From NCBI GenBank assembly GCA_023460935.1, contig JAEWOI010000020.1, forward strand, positions 62,001-126,000: a stretch of 64,000 nucleotides of DNA. The letters run 5' to 3'. A model generated the notes under the pieces. That model did no database searches, was not told the origin of the DNA, and saw only the letters and a program-made list of their open reading frames with translations. Both the position numbers and the translations under genes were made by a program. Positions 1 to 8,107 of the stretch are shown here, in pieces. This DNA comes from Actinomycetes bacterium (lineage in GTDB: Bacteria; Actinomycetota; Actinomycetes; Propionibacteriales; Propionibacteriaceae). Numbering within the stretch: position 1 is the first letter of the stretch; each line of letters begins with the position of its first letter.

Positions 1-3
1 GGG

Positions 4-1086
4 GTGCTCACGCTGGCCCTCGTGGTCACGGGCAGCGGCACGGCCTGGGCCGCCTCCGGGCTGTTCGCCAGCCAGTCGAAGCTGGTCACGAACGTGTTCA
101 CCGGTGGCGGCAGCAACCAGACCCAGAAGGGTCGCTACAACATCCTGCTGCTCGGCGGCGACGCAGGAAAGAGCCGTGACGGGCTGCGCCCGGACTCGAT
201 CACTGTGGCCAGTATCGACGCCGGCACCGGCCGCACCGTGCTGTTCAGCCTGCCCCGCAACATGCAGCACGTGCCGTTCCCGGCGGATTCACCGCTGCAC
301 GCCAAGTACCCCAACGGCTACTTCTGCCCGGTGAAGGACTTGGCTGACGCATGCCTCCTGAACGGCGTCTACACCTTGGCGCAGCAGAACCGGAAGCTGT
401 TCCCGGGGGTGGAGCGGCCCGGGGTGGAGGCCACCAAAGGCGTGGTCGAGGAGGTCCTTGGCCTGAAGATCAACTACTGGGCGATGATCGACATGGTGGG
501 TTTCAAGGAACTCATCGACGCGGTCGGAGGCATCCGCCTGGACATCAACAAGCGGGTGCCGATCGGCAGCCTGCATGGCCGCGGCGGCGTCTACGACTGG
601 ATCGAACCGGGCAAGAACGTGAAGCTGGACGGCTTCCACGCGCTCTGGTTCGCCCGCTCCCGGGAGTACTCCAGCGACTACGAGCGGATGGCTCGGCAGA
701 AGTGCGTGATGAACGCCATGCTCAAGCAGCTGAAGCCGGAGACCGTGCTCACCAAGTTCCAGGCCATCGCAGAGGCCGGCGAGCAGATCGTCGCCACCAA
801 CCTCCCCACGTCCGAGATCGGCACGATGCTGGAGCTCGCCATGCGGGGCAAGTCGCTGCCTATGGCCTCGGTCAGCTTCACCCCGCCGCTGATCACCCCG
901 ATGGACCCCGACTTCGCCAAGATCCGCACGGTGGTGGCCGACAAGATCGCAGCCAGTGAGGCGCGCGACGCCACCCCCAACGGGTCGGCCACGCCCACGA
1001 CTTCCACGTCCGGCAAGCCCAGGAAGACCGGCTCGAGCAAGACCCAGGTCGACAACCTCGACGCCGTCTGCAAGGTCAGCGCCTGA
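4..1086 (+). CDS. LytR-CpsA-Psr (LCP) family transferase, 5' end probably outside the window
   Basis: LCP proteins attach undecaprenyl-linked glycopolymers to peptidoglycan at the outer face of the membrane. The core is clear: LLLGGD at residues 48-53, the Arg/Asp-rich RPDSI segment near 62, SLPRNMQ at 82-88 and WFARSREY near 217, which carry the acidic and arginine residues that bind the polyprenyl pyrophosphate. A Ser/Thr/Pro-rich tail follows. The first residues are a hydrophobic segment (LTLALVV) that looks like the end of the membrane anchor. The frame is still open at base 1, so the GTG at base 4 may not be the true start and an N-terminal cytoplasmic stretch may be missing. It lies tail to tail with the serine hydrolase gene. 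In mycobacteria an LCP gene sits in the same mannose/rhamnose cluster. Confidence 0.9.
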   Translation: MLTLALVVTGSGTAWAASGLFASQSKLVTNVFTGGGSNQTQKGRYNILLLGGDAGKSRDGLRPDSITVASIDAGTGRTVLFSLPRNMQHVPFPADSPLHAKYPNGYFCPVKDLADACLLNGVYTLAQQNRKLFPGVERPGVEATKGVVEEVLGLKINYWAMIDMVGFKELIDAVGGIRLDINKRVPIGSLHGRGGVYDWIEPGKNVKLDGFHALWFARSREYSSDYERMARQKCVMNAMLKQLKPETVLTKFQAIAEAGEQIVATNLPTSEIGTMLELAMRGKSLPMASVSFTPPLITPMDPDFAKIRTVVADKIAASEARDATPNGSATPTTSTSGKPRKTGSSKTQVDNLDAVCKVSA

Positions 1087-1120
1087 GCCCTCGCCTGCTG
1101 GACGCGGCCGCGCCGCCCGA

Positions 1121-1969
1121 TCAGAGCTCGCCGGAGCCCAGGATCGAGAACACCCACTTGCCGACCTCGGAGACGATCTCGCGGCCGGTGGGGAAGTCGG
1201 CCACCCGGGTCATGACGGCCAGCCGGTAGTTGCGGCCCTCGCCCTCGACCGCGCCCATGGAGTTCACCGCCCACAGGTTGTCGGTGGACTGGAACTGCAC
1301 CCAGCCGTTCTTCAGGTGCGCCTTCACCGCCGCAGACCGCGGCTGGCCCACGCCCCAGGCCTGGTCGTCCTGCACCTGGCCCATCAGGTCGTAGACGAAC
1401 CGGCACTCGGCCGCGGTGAGGGCCTTGGTGTCGCCACCGGCCAGGCGCTGCAGCAGCAACACCTGGTCGGCAGGAGTGGTCCACGTCCAGCTCCAGAAGT
1501 CCTTCGCCGGATCGCTGTGGGTGGCGGCCAGCCCCAGTTCCCCGGCCAGGGCGTCGTAGGCCGGCCGGGCGCCGGCGTAGCTCCACAGCGCGTCCGCGGC
1601 GTCGTTGTCCGACTGCGTGATCGCCTTGCGGGCGTTCTCGGTGTGCTCCGGACTGAGCTGCCCACCGTCAGCGCGGGCCCTGCGCAGCGCCATGGCCACG
1701 ATCATCGGCTTGGCCATCGAGGCGCTCTGGCTGGCGTAGTCGCCGGCGAAGCTGTAGGTGCCACCGCTGCGCACGTCCTGGACGTGGACGCCGAACCTGT
1801 CGTTGCCGTCGGCGATGGTCTTCAGCACCTCGCCCAGCTGGTCCCGCACGGCCCCGGAGGGTGTGGCCGTTGGTCTGGCGATGTTCGGCGAGCCGTTGCA
1901 GCCGGCCAGCGCCGCTGCTCCGGCGATCGCGCCGGCAGCGGTGAACAGGTAGCGGCGGCTGATGGTCAT
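1121..1969 (-). CDS. Secreted beta-lactamase-like serine hydrolase, lipoprotein
   Basis: 282 residues. The ATG at 1969 gives an export signal with an SRRYLF twin-arginine-like motif and an LAGC lipobox at residues 21-24, so the product is probably a surface lipoprotein. The penicillin-recognising fold is indicated by SMAK (active Ser84, Lys87), SDN at 120-122 and a C-terminal LKNGW motif in the place of KTG. The protein is therefore class A beta-lactamase-like. Many actinobacterial members with KNG instead of KTG have no shown beta-lactamase activity, so a D,D-peptidase or other amidase role is as likely. The reading frame is open further upstream, but that part is antisense to the overlapping TIGR03089 gene and lacks a signal peptide. 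Confidence 0.85.
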   Translation of the reverse strand: MTISRRYLFTAAGAIAGAAALAGCNGSPNIARPTATPSGAVRDQLGEVLKTIADGNDRFGVHVQDVRSGGTYSFAGDYASQSASMAKPMIVAMALRRARADGGQLSPEHTENARKAITQSDNDAADALWSYAGARPAYDALAGELGLAATHSDPAKDFWSWTWTTPADQVLLLQRLAGGDTKALTAAECRFVYDLMGQVQDDQAWGVGQPRSAAVKAHLKNGWVQFQSTDNLWAVNSMGAVEGEGRNYRLAVMTRVADFPTGREIVSEVGKWVFSILGSGEL

Positions 1970-2006
1970 CGTGGGTCCGTCCGGTGGCAGGAAGTGGGCG
2001 CAGCCA

Positions 2007-2729
2007 TCATGCCATCGGCCCGCCGACCCGCTCGGCAACCCTGATCCGGTCCAGCTGCGCCTCGTCCGCCGGTCCCTCCACCACCACTGCGGAGCCCCCG
2101 CCGAGCACCGGACCCACGACGGCTGCCGCGAGCGTTTCCCAGGCGTCGCCTGGACGAACCAGCACGCGGCCAGCCTGGGGCTGGACGGCAGCAGTGTCGG
2201 CGTGGCTGAACTCGCGGCCGGTGTCCAGCCACGCCACGCCGGCCTCGGCAACCGGCGCAGCCCAGTGGACGTCGGGCTCGGCCAGTGCCTCTGAAGTGAA
2301 GTCCAGCACGCCGTCGGGCAGACCACCCAGGCCGAGCCCCAGCGGGTGCAGCGAGCAGGCCAGGGTGGGCAGGCCGGCCAGTTGCCGGGGTGCCTCCGGG
2401 CCGACGACGGCCAGCTCGGTGTCCCCGTCCGGCTGCCCCGCGAGGTAGGCGCAGCCCGCCTGCCACGCTGCCACCGGCCACAGCAGGCTCATCCAGTGGC
2501 CGGGGTGGTCGACGCTCACCGGCCCGGCCACCTGCGTCTCGGCCCCGATGGTCTGCAGCAGGTTCGCGGTCTTGTCCACCCAGTTGGCGAACGTCCGGGT
2601 GCTCAGCTCGGTGCGGACGCCGGTCTCGGGTCGGTACCACGTGAGCAGGGGGGCCGAGCCGGCGCTGCGCACGCGGGCAGCGAGGGCCTGCACGACCGGG
2701 TTGGCGGGAAGCGTTCTGCCGGGGTTCAC
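2007..2729 (-). CDS. TIGR03089 family protein
   Basis: 240 residues, matching the short actinobacterial TIGR03089 family by length, sequence style and position between an LCP gene and manC. It resembles only the N-terminal part of AMP-binding (acyl-CoA synthetase-like) enzymes: a segment around TFANWVDKTANLL followed by GCAYLAGQ and VVGPEA. It has no recognisable ATP-binding motif of a full adenylating enzyme. The function is unknown. It is read divergently from manC with an 83-bp gap, and may be transcribed with the serine hydrolase downstream (37-bp gap). Confidence 0.8.
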   Translation of the reverse strand: MNPGRTLPANPVVQALAARVRSAGSAPLLTWYRPETGVRTELSTRTFANWVDKTANLLQTIGAETQVAGPVSVDHPGHWMSLLWPVAAWQAGCAYLAGQPDGDTELAVVGPEAPRQLAGLPTLACSLHPLGLGLGGLPDGVLDFTSEALAEPDVHWAAPVAEAGVAWLDTGREFSHADTAAVQPQAGRVLVRPGDAWETLAAAVVGPVLGGGSAVVVEGPADEAQLDRIRVAERVGGPMA

Positions 2730-2812
2730 ACCAGCACGTTAGTCACCAGCCCCTTGTGGCGCTGGAGACGCACCGGGTGCCCTGCGCGAGCCGCCATGGC
2801 TAGGCTCGGGCC

Positions 2813-3889
2813 GTGCGCTACGTCGTGATCATGGCCGGGGGTTCCGGCACCCGCCTGTGGCCGCTGTCCCGGCGCGGCACCCCGAAGCAGCTGTTACCGC
2901 TGGTGAACGGGCAGAGCCTGCTGCGGCTGGCGTTCGAGCGGTCGCTGCTCTCGGTTCCGGCCGAGCGCGTCCTGGTGGTCACCGGCGCGGCCTACGCCGA
3001 CGTGGTGGCTGCGCAGCTCCCGGAACTGCCGGGGCAGAACATCCTCGGGGAGCCGGTTGGCAGGGACTCGCTGAACGCCGTCGCGTGGCCGGCAGCCGTG
3101 CTGGACCGGATGGACCCCGAAGCTGTGATCGCCCAGGTGACCGCCGACCAGGTGATGGAGCCGGTGGAGGTGTTCGTCGAGTGCCTGGAGGTGGCCTTCC
3201 GGCTGGCGGAGGCGGACGCGGCAGCGCTGGTGACGCTCGGCGTGGTGCCGACCAGCCCGCACACCGGCTACGGGTATCTGCACCGGGGCGCTCCGATCGA
3301 GGGCCACGAAGGGGCCCACCAGGTACTCGCCTTCGCCGAGAAGCCGGCGCTGGAGGTGGCCGAGGGGTACCTCGCCTCGGGGAACTACTGGTGGAACGCC
3401 GGCATGTTCGTTTGGCGGGCCGCCACGCTGCTGGAGCAGTTGCGGCTGCTCCTGCCCGCGACCCATGCCTCGATCACCGAGCTGGCCGAGCACCCCGACC
3501 GGCTGGACCAGATCTTTCCCGGGCTCATCCGGACCTCGGTCGACTACGGCGTGATGGAGCCGGTCTCGGTTGGCCAGGGCAGCGCGCACGTGGTGGCGGT
3601 GGCGCTACCGGTGCAGTGGCGGGACGTCGGCGGCTACGCCAGCCTCGCCGAGATCCTCGCCACCGACGCCGCCGGCAACGCCGTCTCCGGGCTGAGCGTG
3701 GCAGTGGACGCTGCCGACAACGTAGTGGTCAACCAGGACCACGGCTCGGTGATCGGCCTGCTGGGGGTGAGCGGCCTCGTGGTCGTGCGCACGCCCCAGG
3801 CGACGCTCGTCGCCCGGGCCGAGGACGCAGAGCGCATCAAGGAACTCGTGGCAGCGGTCACGGAGGAGGCCGGCGCCGAGTTCGCCTGA
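2813..3889 (+). CDS. manC: Mannose-1-phosphate guanylyltransferase
   Basis: Makes GDP-mannose from mannose-1-phosphate and GTP, the donor for mannosylated lipids, glycans and glycoproteins. The protein has 358 residues, the usual length of the single-domain actinobacterial enzyme without the isomerase domain. The nucleotidyltransferase signature MAGGSGTRLWPLSR is at residues 8-21, followed by TPKQ. The FAEKP and YWWNAGMFVW segments in the middle are typical of the sugar-binding part. The start is the GTG at 2813. Together with the phosphomannomutase and SIS isomerase-like genes 8-10 kb downstream it fits a GDP-mannose route. It corresponds to Rv3264c in the M. tuberculosis cluster, based on known synteny. 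Confidence 0.93.
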   Translation: MRYVVIMAGGSGTRLWPLSRRGTPKQLLPLVNGQSLLRLAFERSLLSVPAERVLVVTGAAYADVVAAQLPELPGQNILGEPVGRDSLNAVAWPAAVLDRMDPEAVIAQVTADQVMEPVEVFVECLEVAFRLAEADAAALVTLGVVPTSPHTGYGYLHRGAPIEGHEGAHQVLAFAEKPALEVAEGYLASGNYWWNAGMFVWRAATLLEQLRLLLPATHASITELAEHPDRLDQIFPGLIRTSVDYGVMEPVSVGQGSAHVVAVALPVQWRDVGGYASLAEILATDAAGNAVSGLSVAVDAADNVVVNQDHGSVIGLLGVSGLVVVRTPQATLVARAEDAERIKELVAAVTEEAGAEFA

Positions 3890-3891
3890 GT

Positions 3892-3937
3892 CCCTGAGGG
3901 CGCCGGTGAGCGCAGCGAGCCGGAGCGTGCCGAAGGG
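3892..3937. repeat. Dispersed palindromic intergenic repeat, copy 1
   Basis: Directly after manC lies a 46-base segment whose reverse complement runs CCCTTCG, then GCTCGCTGCGCTC, then CCTCAGGG. The same three blocks occur at 15930-15964 in the opposite orientation. The GAGCGCAGCGAGC core is self-complementary, so it can fold into a hairpin and might end manC transcription. It looks like a repetitive extragenic element of this genome. Confidence 0.6.
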
Positions 3938-4026
3938 CCGTCCGGGCGGGTCGCCATGGGTGGACGGGGCGGCGGGATCGGGTACAGCAACGCCGATAGG
4001 GTGGGCGCGAGACCGGTGGAGGAACG

Positions 4027-4701
4027 ATGATCGAGAACCTGAAGCGAATCCGGGAACCGCTGACGTGGGCCGTGATCGGCGTGGTGGTGGCCAATCTCGG
4101 GATCGGCATCGGGCAGCTGGTGCTCCAGTTGCAGCAGGACGTACCGCTGTTCGAGGCGTTCCAGGAGATCGGCACCTCCCTGCTCAACATGCCGGTGGTC
4201 CTGGCGGTCGTGGTGTTGGCCTGCACCTGCTTCTTCATCGCTCCGGCAACACCGCACGCCCTGCTCGTCACCAAGGTCGCAGCCTGGGTGCTGACGATCG
4301 GGGTGGTCCTCACCGCAGTCGCGACGATGCTCGGCGCAGCGGCTTCGGCAGGCACTGTCGCCGTGGTCCTCGAGGTCCTCGGCGCGCTGCTCGACCTGTT
4401 CCTCAAGGCCCTGGCCGCCGGTGCGCTGTGGGTGCTGGTCCGTGGTGTCCACGCCGGCCGGATCGACACGGCGCCCAGCGAGGTGGCCGCGGTCGAGACG
4501 CCTGCCCAGCCACCCGCGGACGAGGTGCGCACGACGTGGGGGCGGGGCGAGGCCACCGGCGCGGTGTGGCGGACCGCGGAGGATGCTGCCAGCGGTGCAC
4601 CCGGGGCGGCAAGGATGCCCGAGGCCGGCCCCACGCCCGGCCCGGTGGGGCAGATCTTCCGCGACGATCCGCAGGAACGTCCGGGTCACCCGGCCGGGTG
4701 A
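4027..4701 (+). CDS. Small multi-pass membrane protein of unknown function
   Basis: 224 residues, not recognised as a named family. It shows about four hydrophobic helices: residues 13-35 (WAVIGVVVANLGIG), 52-75, 83-105 and 115-138. After these comes a soluble, Pro/Ala/Glu-rich cytoplasmic-looking tail of about 80 residues without repeats. The ATG at 4027 follows a GGAGGAAC ribosome-binding sequence. It stands alone between manC and whiB, and nothing in the sequence suggests a substrate. Confidence 0.75.
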   Translation: MIENLKRIREPLTWAVIGVVVANLGIGIGQLVLQLQQDVPLFEAFQEIGTSLLNMPVVLAVVVLACTCFFIAPATPHALLVTKVAAWVLTIGVVLTAVATMLGAAASAGTVAVVLEVLGALLDLFLKALAAGALWVLVRGVHAGRIDTAPSEVAAVETPAQPPADEVRTTWGRGEATGAVWRTAEDAASGAPGAARMPEAGPTPGPVGQIFRDDPQERPGHPAG

Positions 4702-4738
4702 CCCGGAAATGTCGGGGCCGGATGGTAGTGCACCGGGG

Positions 4739-4768
4739 TTGACTTATCGGGAATGACAGGCGTGTAAT
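4739..4768 (+). promoter_or_regulatory. Promoter of the whiB gene
   Basis: TTGACT at 4739-4744 and TGTAAT at 4763-4768 are separated by 18 bases. Both differ by one base from the sigma-70-type consensus. The transcript would carry a leader of about 45 bases before the whiB ATG. Confidence 0.6.
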
Positions 4769-4821
4769 TCTCTGCAAGTAGTTCGCGGCCTCCGGTGGCG
4801 GACGGGTCGAGGAGAAGTCAC

Positions 4822-5082
4822 ATGCAGGAACTGTTCCTGATCACGGATGCGGACGCTGACGGCGTCCTGGCCTGGCAGGACCGCGCGCTGTGCGCCCAGA
4901 CCGATCCGGAGGCGTTCTTCCCCGAGAAGGGCGGCTCGACGCGGGAGGCGAAGAAGGTCTGCCTCTCCTGTGAGGTCAGGGGCGAATGCCTGGAGTACGC
5001 GCTGGCGCACGACGAGCGGTTCGGGATCTGGGGTGGGCTGAGCGAGCGTGAGCGCCGCCGGCTGAAGAAACAGGCGATCTGA
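4822..5082 (+). CDS. whiB2: WhiB-family iron-sulfur transcription factor (WhiB2/WhmD-like)
   Basis: 86 residues with the four cluster-binding cysteines C24, C47, C50 and C56, then the GIWGG turn and a basic Arg/Lys-rich DNA-binding tail (RERRRLKKQ). WhiB proteins bind the primary sigma factor through a redox-sensitive [4Fe-4S] cluster. The start is the ATG at 4822, preceded by GGAGAAG; an in-frame start 27 bases earlier has no such site. The position between manC and the other envelope genes matches Rv3260c (WhiB2/WhmD), which is needed for septation, so the WhiB2 assignment rests on synteny as well as sequence. Confidence 0.88.
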   Translation: MQELFLITDADADGVLAWQDRALCAQTDPEAFFPEKGGSTREAKKVCLSCEVRGECLEYALAHDERFGIWGGLSERERRRLKKQAI

Positions 5083-5152
5083 CCGTACCGCTGCGGCGCC
5101 GACCGCTGGGGCTAGGCTGAGCCTTCGGTTGGGCGATCCGGAAGGTTGAGCG

Positions 5153-8107
5153 TTGCGTGGGCTGAGCGAGGAATCCCCGACGGATCCCTGGGCCTGGCTG
5201 CACGACCTGGACGAGGACGCCCGGCCTGACTACAGCTCCTTCCACGTCGTCGCGGGGGTGCTTCCCGAGCGTGGCGAGCCCTACACGACCCGCTGCCTGC
5301 AGGCGTTGGCCACCTCGAGCGTCCCGGTTGACGAAATCCGCACCGACCTGCCGCCCGATGCTGCGGGGGACTGGTTCTGGGTGCTCCCCGACGATGTCGA
5401 ACCCGCCCCCGGAACGCTGGCTGCACTGCTCGACCGGGTGTTGCGCCAGCCGGACGCCGCGGTCGTCGGAGCGCTGCTGATCGAACCGCGGCGGCGTGGG
5501 GCGGGCACCCTCGTGAGCAACTGGGCCCAGACGATCAGTGCATCCGGCCGGCTGCGTCCGCTCACCGAGCCCGGAGAGCTCTACCAGGGGCAACTCGACG
5601 CGGTGGCAGCCCTCGGGGTTCCCGCCCAGGGCATGCTCGTGCGCGGTGACGCCTGGCGCTTCCTCGGCGGTCTCAACGAACTGCTGCCGCGGAGCCACCG
5701 CGGCCTCGACTTCGGCTGGCGGGCCAACCTCGCGGGCTACCGCGTGGTGGCGGAGCCCCGCGCCCAGCTGGTGGACCACTCCGGCTACGGCGATCCCGCT
5801 GACGAGCGCGCCGCCGGCCTGGCGCTGGTCTCGGCGCACAGCCGTCCCGCCCGCCGGTGGCTCACCTTCCTGCGCCTGGTGCTGGTGACGCTGCTCACTG
5901 CTGCCGGATTCCTGCTCGGCAAGGACCCCGGGCGCGCCGGCGAGGAACTCCGCGGCCTCGGCCGTTGGTTGTCCGGCAGGCGGTTGCGCCACTCCGTCCG
6001 CGACAGCCTGGCGTCGCTGCCGGTGACGCCCGCCAGCCGCCGGGCGACCAGTGCGCTGCGGCCGGGCCGCTGGTCCGGGCTGCGCAGGGCAGCCGAACAG
6101 GTCGCGGCCCGGCTGACCGACTGGGTGCGTACCTTCACCGGCCGCGGCGCAGCGGTGAGCCTCGACGAGATGACCGGCGACGACTTCGCCAGCACCGGTA
6201 CCACCCGGCACCGGCTGCCGCTGGTGGTCGTCGGACTGGTCGCACTGCTGGTCGGCGCGCTGGTGGCAGCACGGCAGGCCTACGGCGAGGGCCTGCTGAC
6301 CGCAGCCCAGCTGCTGGCTGCGCCAGACGACTGGACCGGGCTCGTCGCCGGGTACCTCGAACCCGTCCCTGGAGCCACCGGCGCCGCAGGTGCGCCGTGG
6401 GCCGCGCTGGCTGGAGTGTTCTCCCTGGCAACCCTCGGACGCCCGGATTGGCTGGTCAGCGCGGCCTTCCTGCTCGCCGTGCCGCTGGCGTGGCTGATGG
6501 CCTTCAGGCTGTTGCGCCAGCTGGTTGCCGACCGGCGCCTGGCTGCGATCGGCGCGCTGGCCTATGCGCTGGCGCCCGCACTGCTCGGCGCGCTCAACGC
6601 CGGCGCGTTCGGCCTGGCCCTGCTCGCCGTGCTGCTGCCCATCCTCGGTTACAGCTGCTGGCGGTGGCAGGCGGAGGGCGACTGGAGCTGGCGCCGCGCC
6701 GGAGCCGTGGCGTTCTGGCTGCTGCTGGCCTGCGCGCTGGCCCCCTCGCTGTGGGCGGCCGCCCTGGTCGCCGCAGTGCTCACCTCGCTTGGGGCTGGTC
6801 GCAGGGTGGCCTGGCTGCAGTGGGCAGTGGTACTCGCCACCCCGGCGCTGCTGCTCGTGGGGCCGTGGGGAGGGGCCGTGCTGCGTCACCCCGGTCGACT
6901 GCTCACCGGCATCGAGCCCGGCCTGGCGCCGGTCGCGGCGCCCGAGGCGTGGTCGGTGCTGGTCGGGCACACCCTCGGGGAGTCCGGGCCCCCGCTGTGG
7001 CTCTCGATCACGTTCTTCTGCGTTTGCTGGGTGGCCGCGCTGGCCGCTGCCGCACGCCGTCCGGAGCAGGCGGGCCGCGCGCTGGCGTGCGCCGGCCTGG
7101 TGGCGCTGGTGGCGATCGGGCTCACCCGGCTGGTCGTGGAGGTGCCGCCGGCTGCGTGGGCGCGGCCGCAGGCACTGGAGTGGCAGCTCGCCCTCGTCGC
7201 AGCGCTGGTGCTGGCTGCCTGCGCCGGACTGGACGGGGTGCTGGTCGAGCTCCAGGGCCGGGAGCTGGGGCTGCGGCACCTGCTCAGCCTCGCCCTCGCG
7301 GCGGTGGCAGCGCTGGCCATGCTGCTCGCCGCCGGGTGGTGGGTGCTGGCCGGCCAGGTGGGCACCGTCCGCACGCCGGTGGGCGACGTGCCGGCCTTCG
7401 TGCGCAACGCCCAGCTCTCCGAAACGCCGGGACGGACCCTGGCGATGGCGGCCAGGGGGGACGGGGTGCGCTGGGCGCTGCTCGAGGGCGACTTCGCCCG
7501 GCTGGGCGACACGGAGCGGGGGACGGCGTTCGCCGGCGACCCCGCAGCCAACCAGCTGGCCGCTTCAGTGGTGGCGAGGCTGGCCGGAGGCAACGCCGAT
7601 GACCAGCTGGTGCCCGACCTGGTCCGGCTGGGCGTGGCGCACGTCACCCTCGAGGGCGGCGCCGCCGAGCAGCGGATGGCGATCAACAACGTGCCCGGGC
7701 TCGAGCTCGGCACCGGCGACGCGAACCTGTTCGTCTGGCCGGTGCCCGGTTCAGCCGTCGCAGTCGTCGAGGCCACGACCGGCGAGCGGACCCCGGTCGG
7801 CGACGGCGTCACCATCGCCACCGGAGCCGGCGACCGGACGCTGCGGCTGGCCCAGCCTGCCGATCGCCGCTGGCTGGTCCGGGTGGGCGGGGCAACGCTG
7901 GCCCAGGTGCCCGGGGACGGGCCCGGCACGAGCTTCGCCCTCGGTGCCGCTTCCGGACGGCTGCAGATCGCGCTGGAGCCCGAAGCCGGCTGGTGGGCGT
8001 GGGTGCAGCTGGCCGGCCTCGGGCTGCTGGCGTTGATGGCGGCGCCCTCAGTGCGGCGTCGCGAGGAGGCCTCCGCTCCCCGGCGGGTGGCGGGGGGTGC
8101 CGGATGA
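5153..8107 (+). CDS. Very large GT2-type membrane glycosyltransferase
   Basis: 984 residues. Residues about 25-215 form a GT-A glycosyltransferase domain: nucleotide-binding start FHVVAGVLPERGEPY, the metal-binding DDVEP near 82, and LDFGWRANLAGYRV as the acceptor/ED-type region. From about residue 235 on there are roughly a dozen hydrophobic segments and a C-terminal extracellular-looking domain. This is the layout of actinobacterial polymerising or translocating GT2 proteins of the envelope. The donor and acceptor are unknown. The start is uncertain: TTG at 5153 follows GGAAGG. The stop overlaps the next start by 4 bp, so the DUF5719 protein is co-translated and likely works with it. Confidence 0.85.
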   Translation: MRGLSEESPTDPWAWLHDLDEDARPDYSSFHVVAGVLPERGEPYTTRCLQALATSSVPVDEIRTDLPPDAAGDWFWVLPDDVEPAPGTLAALLDRVLRQPDAAVVGALLIEPRRRGAGTLVSNWAQTISASGRLRPLTEPGELYQGQLDAVAALGVPAQGMLVRGDAWRFLGGLNELLPRSHRGLDFGWRANLAGYRVVAEPRAQLVDHSGYGDPADERAAGLALVSAHSRPARRWLTFLRLVLVTLLTAAGFLLGKDPGRAGEELRGLGRWLSGRRLRHSVRDSLASLPVTPASRRATSALRPGRWSGLRRAAEQVAARLTDWVRTFTGRGAAVSLDEMTGDDFASTGTTRHRLPLVVVGLVALLVGALVAARQAYGEGLLTAAQLLAAPDDWTGLVAGYLEPVPGATGAAGAPWAALAGVFSLATLGRPDWLVSAAFLLAVPLAWLMAFRLLRQLVADRRLAAIGALAYALAPALLGALNAGAFGLALLAVLLPILGYSCWRWQAEGDWSWRRAGAVAFWLLLACALAPSLWAAALVAAVLTSLGAGRRVAWLQWAVVLATPALLLVGPWGGAVLRHPGRLLTGIEPGLAPVAAPEAWSVLVGHTLGESGPPLWLSITFFCVCWVAALAAAARRPEQAGRALACAGLVALVAIGLTRLVVEVPPAAWARPQALEWQLALVAALVLAACAGLDGVLVELQGRELGLRHLLSLALAAVAALAMLLAAGWWVLAGQVGTVRTPVGDVPAFVRNAQLSETPGRTLAMAARGDGVRWALLEGDFARLGDTERGTAFAGDPAANQLAASVVARLAGGNADDQLVPDLVRLGVAHVTLEGGAAEQRMAINNVPGLELGTGDANLFVWPVPGSAVAVVEATTGERTPVGDGVTIATGAGDRTLRLAQPADRRWLVRVGGATLAQVPGDGPGTSFALGAASGRLQIALEPEAGWWAWVQLAGLGLLALMAAPSVRRREEASAPRRVAGGAG

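Noticed and set aside
1121..1969. True beta-lactamase resistance gene
   Set aside because: The third motif is KNG and not KTG, and no omega-loop ExxxN was verified; kept as a beta-lactamase-like hydrolase.
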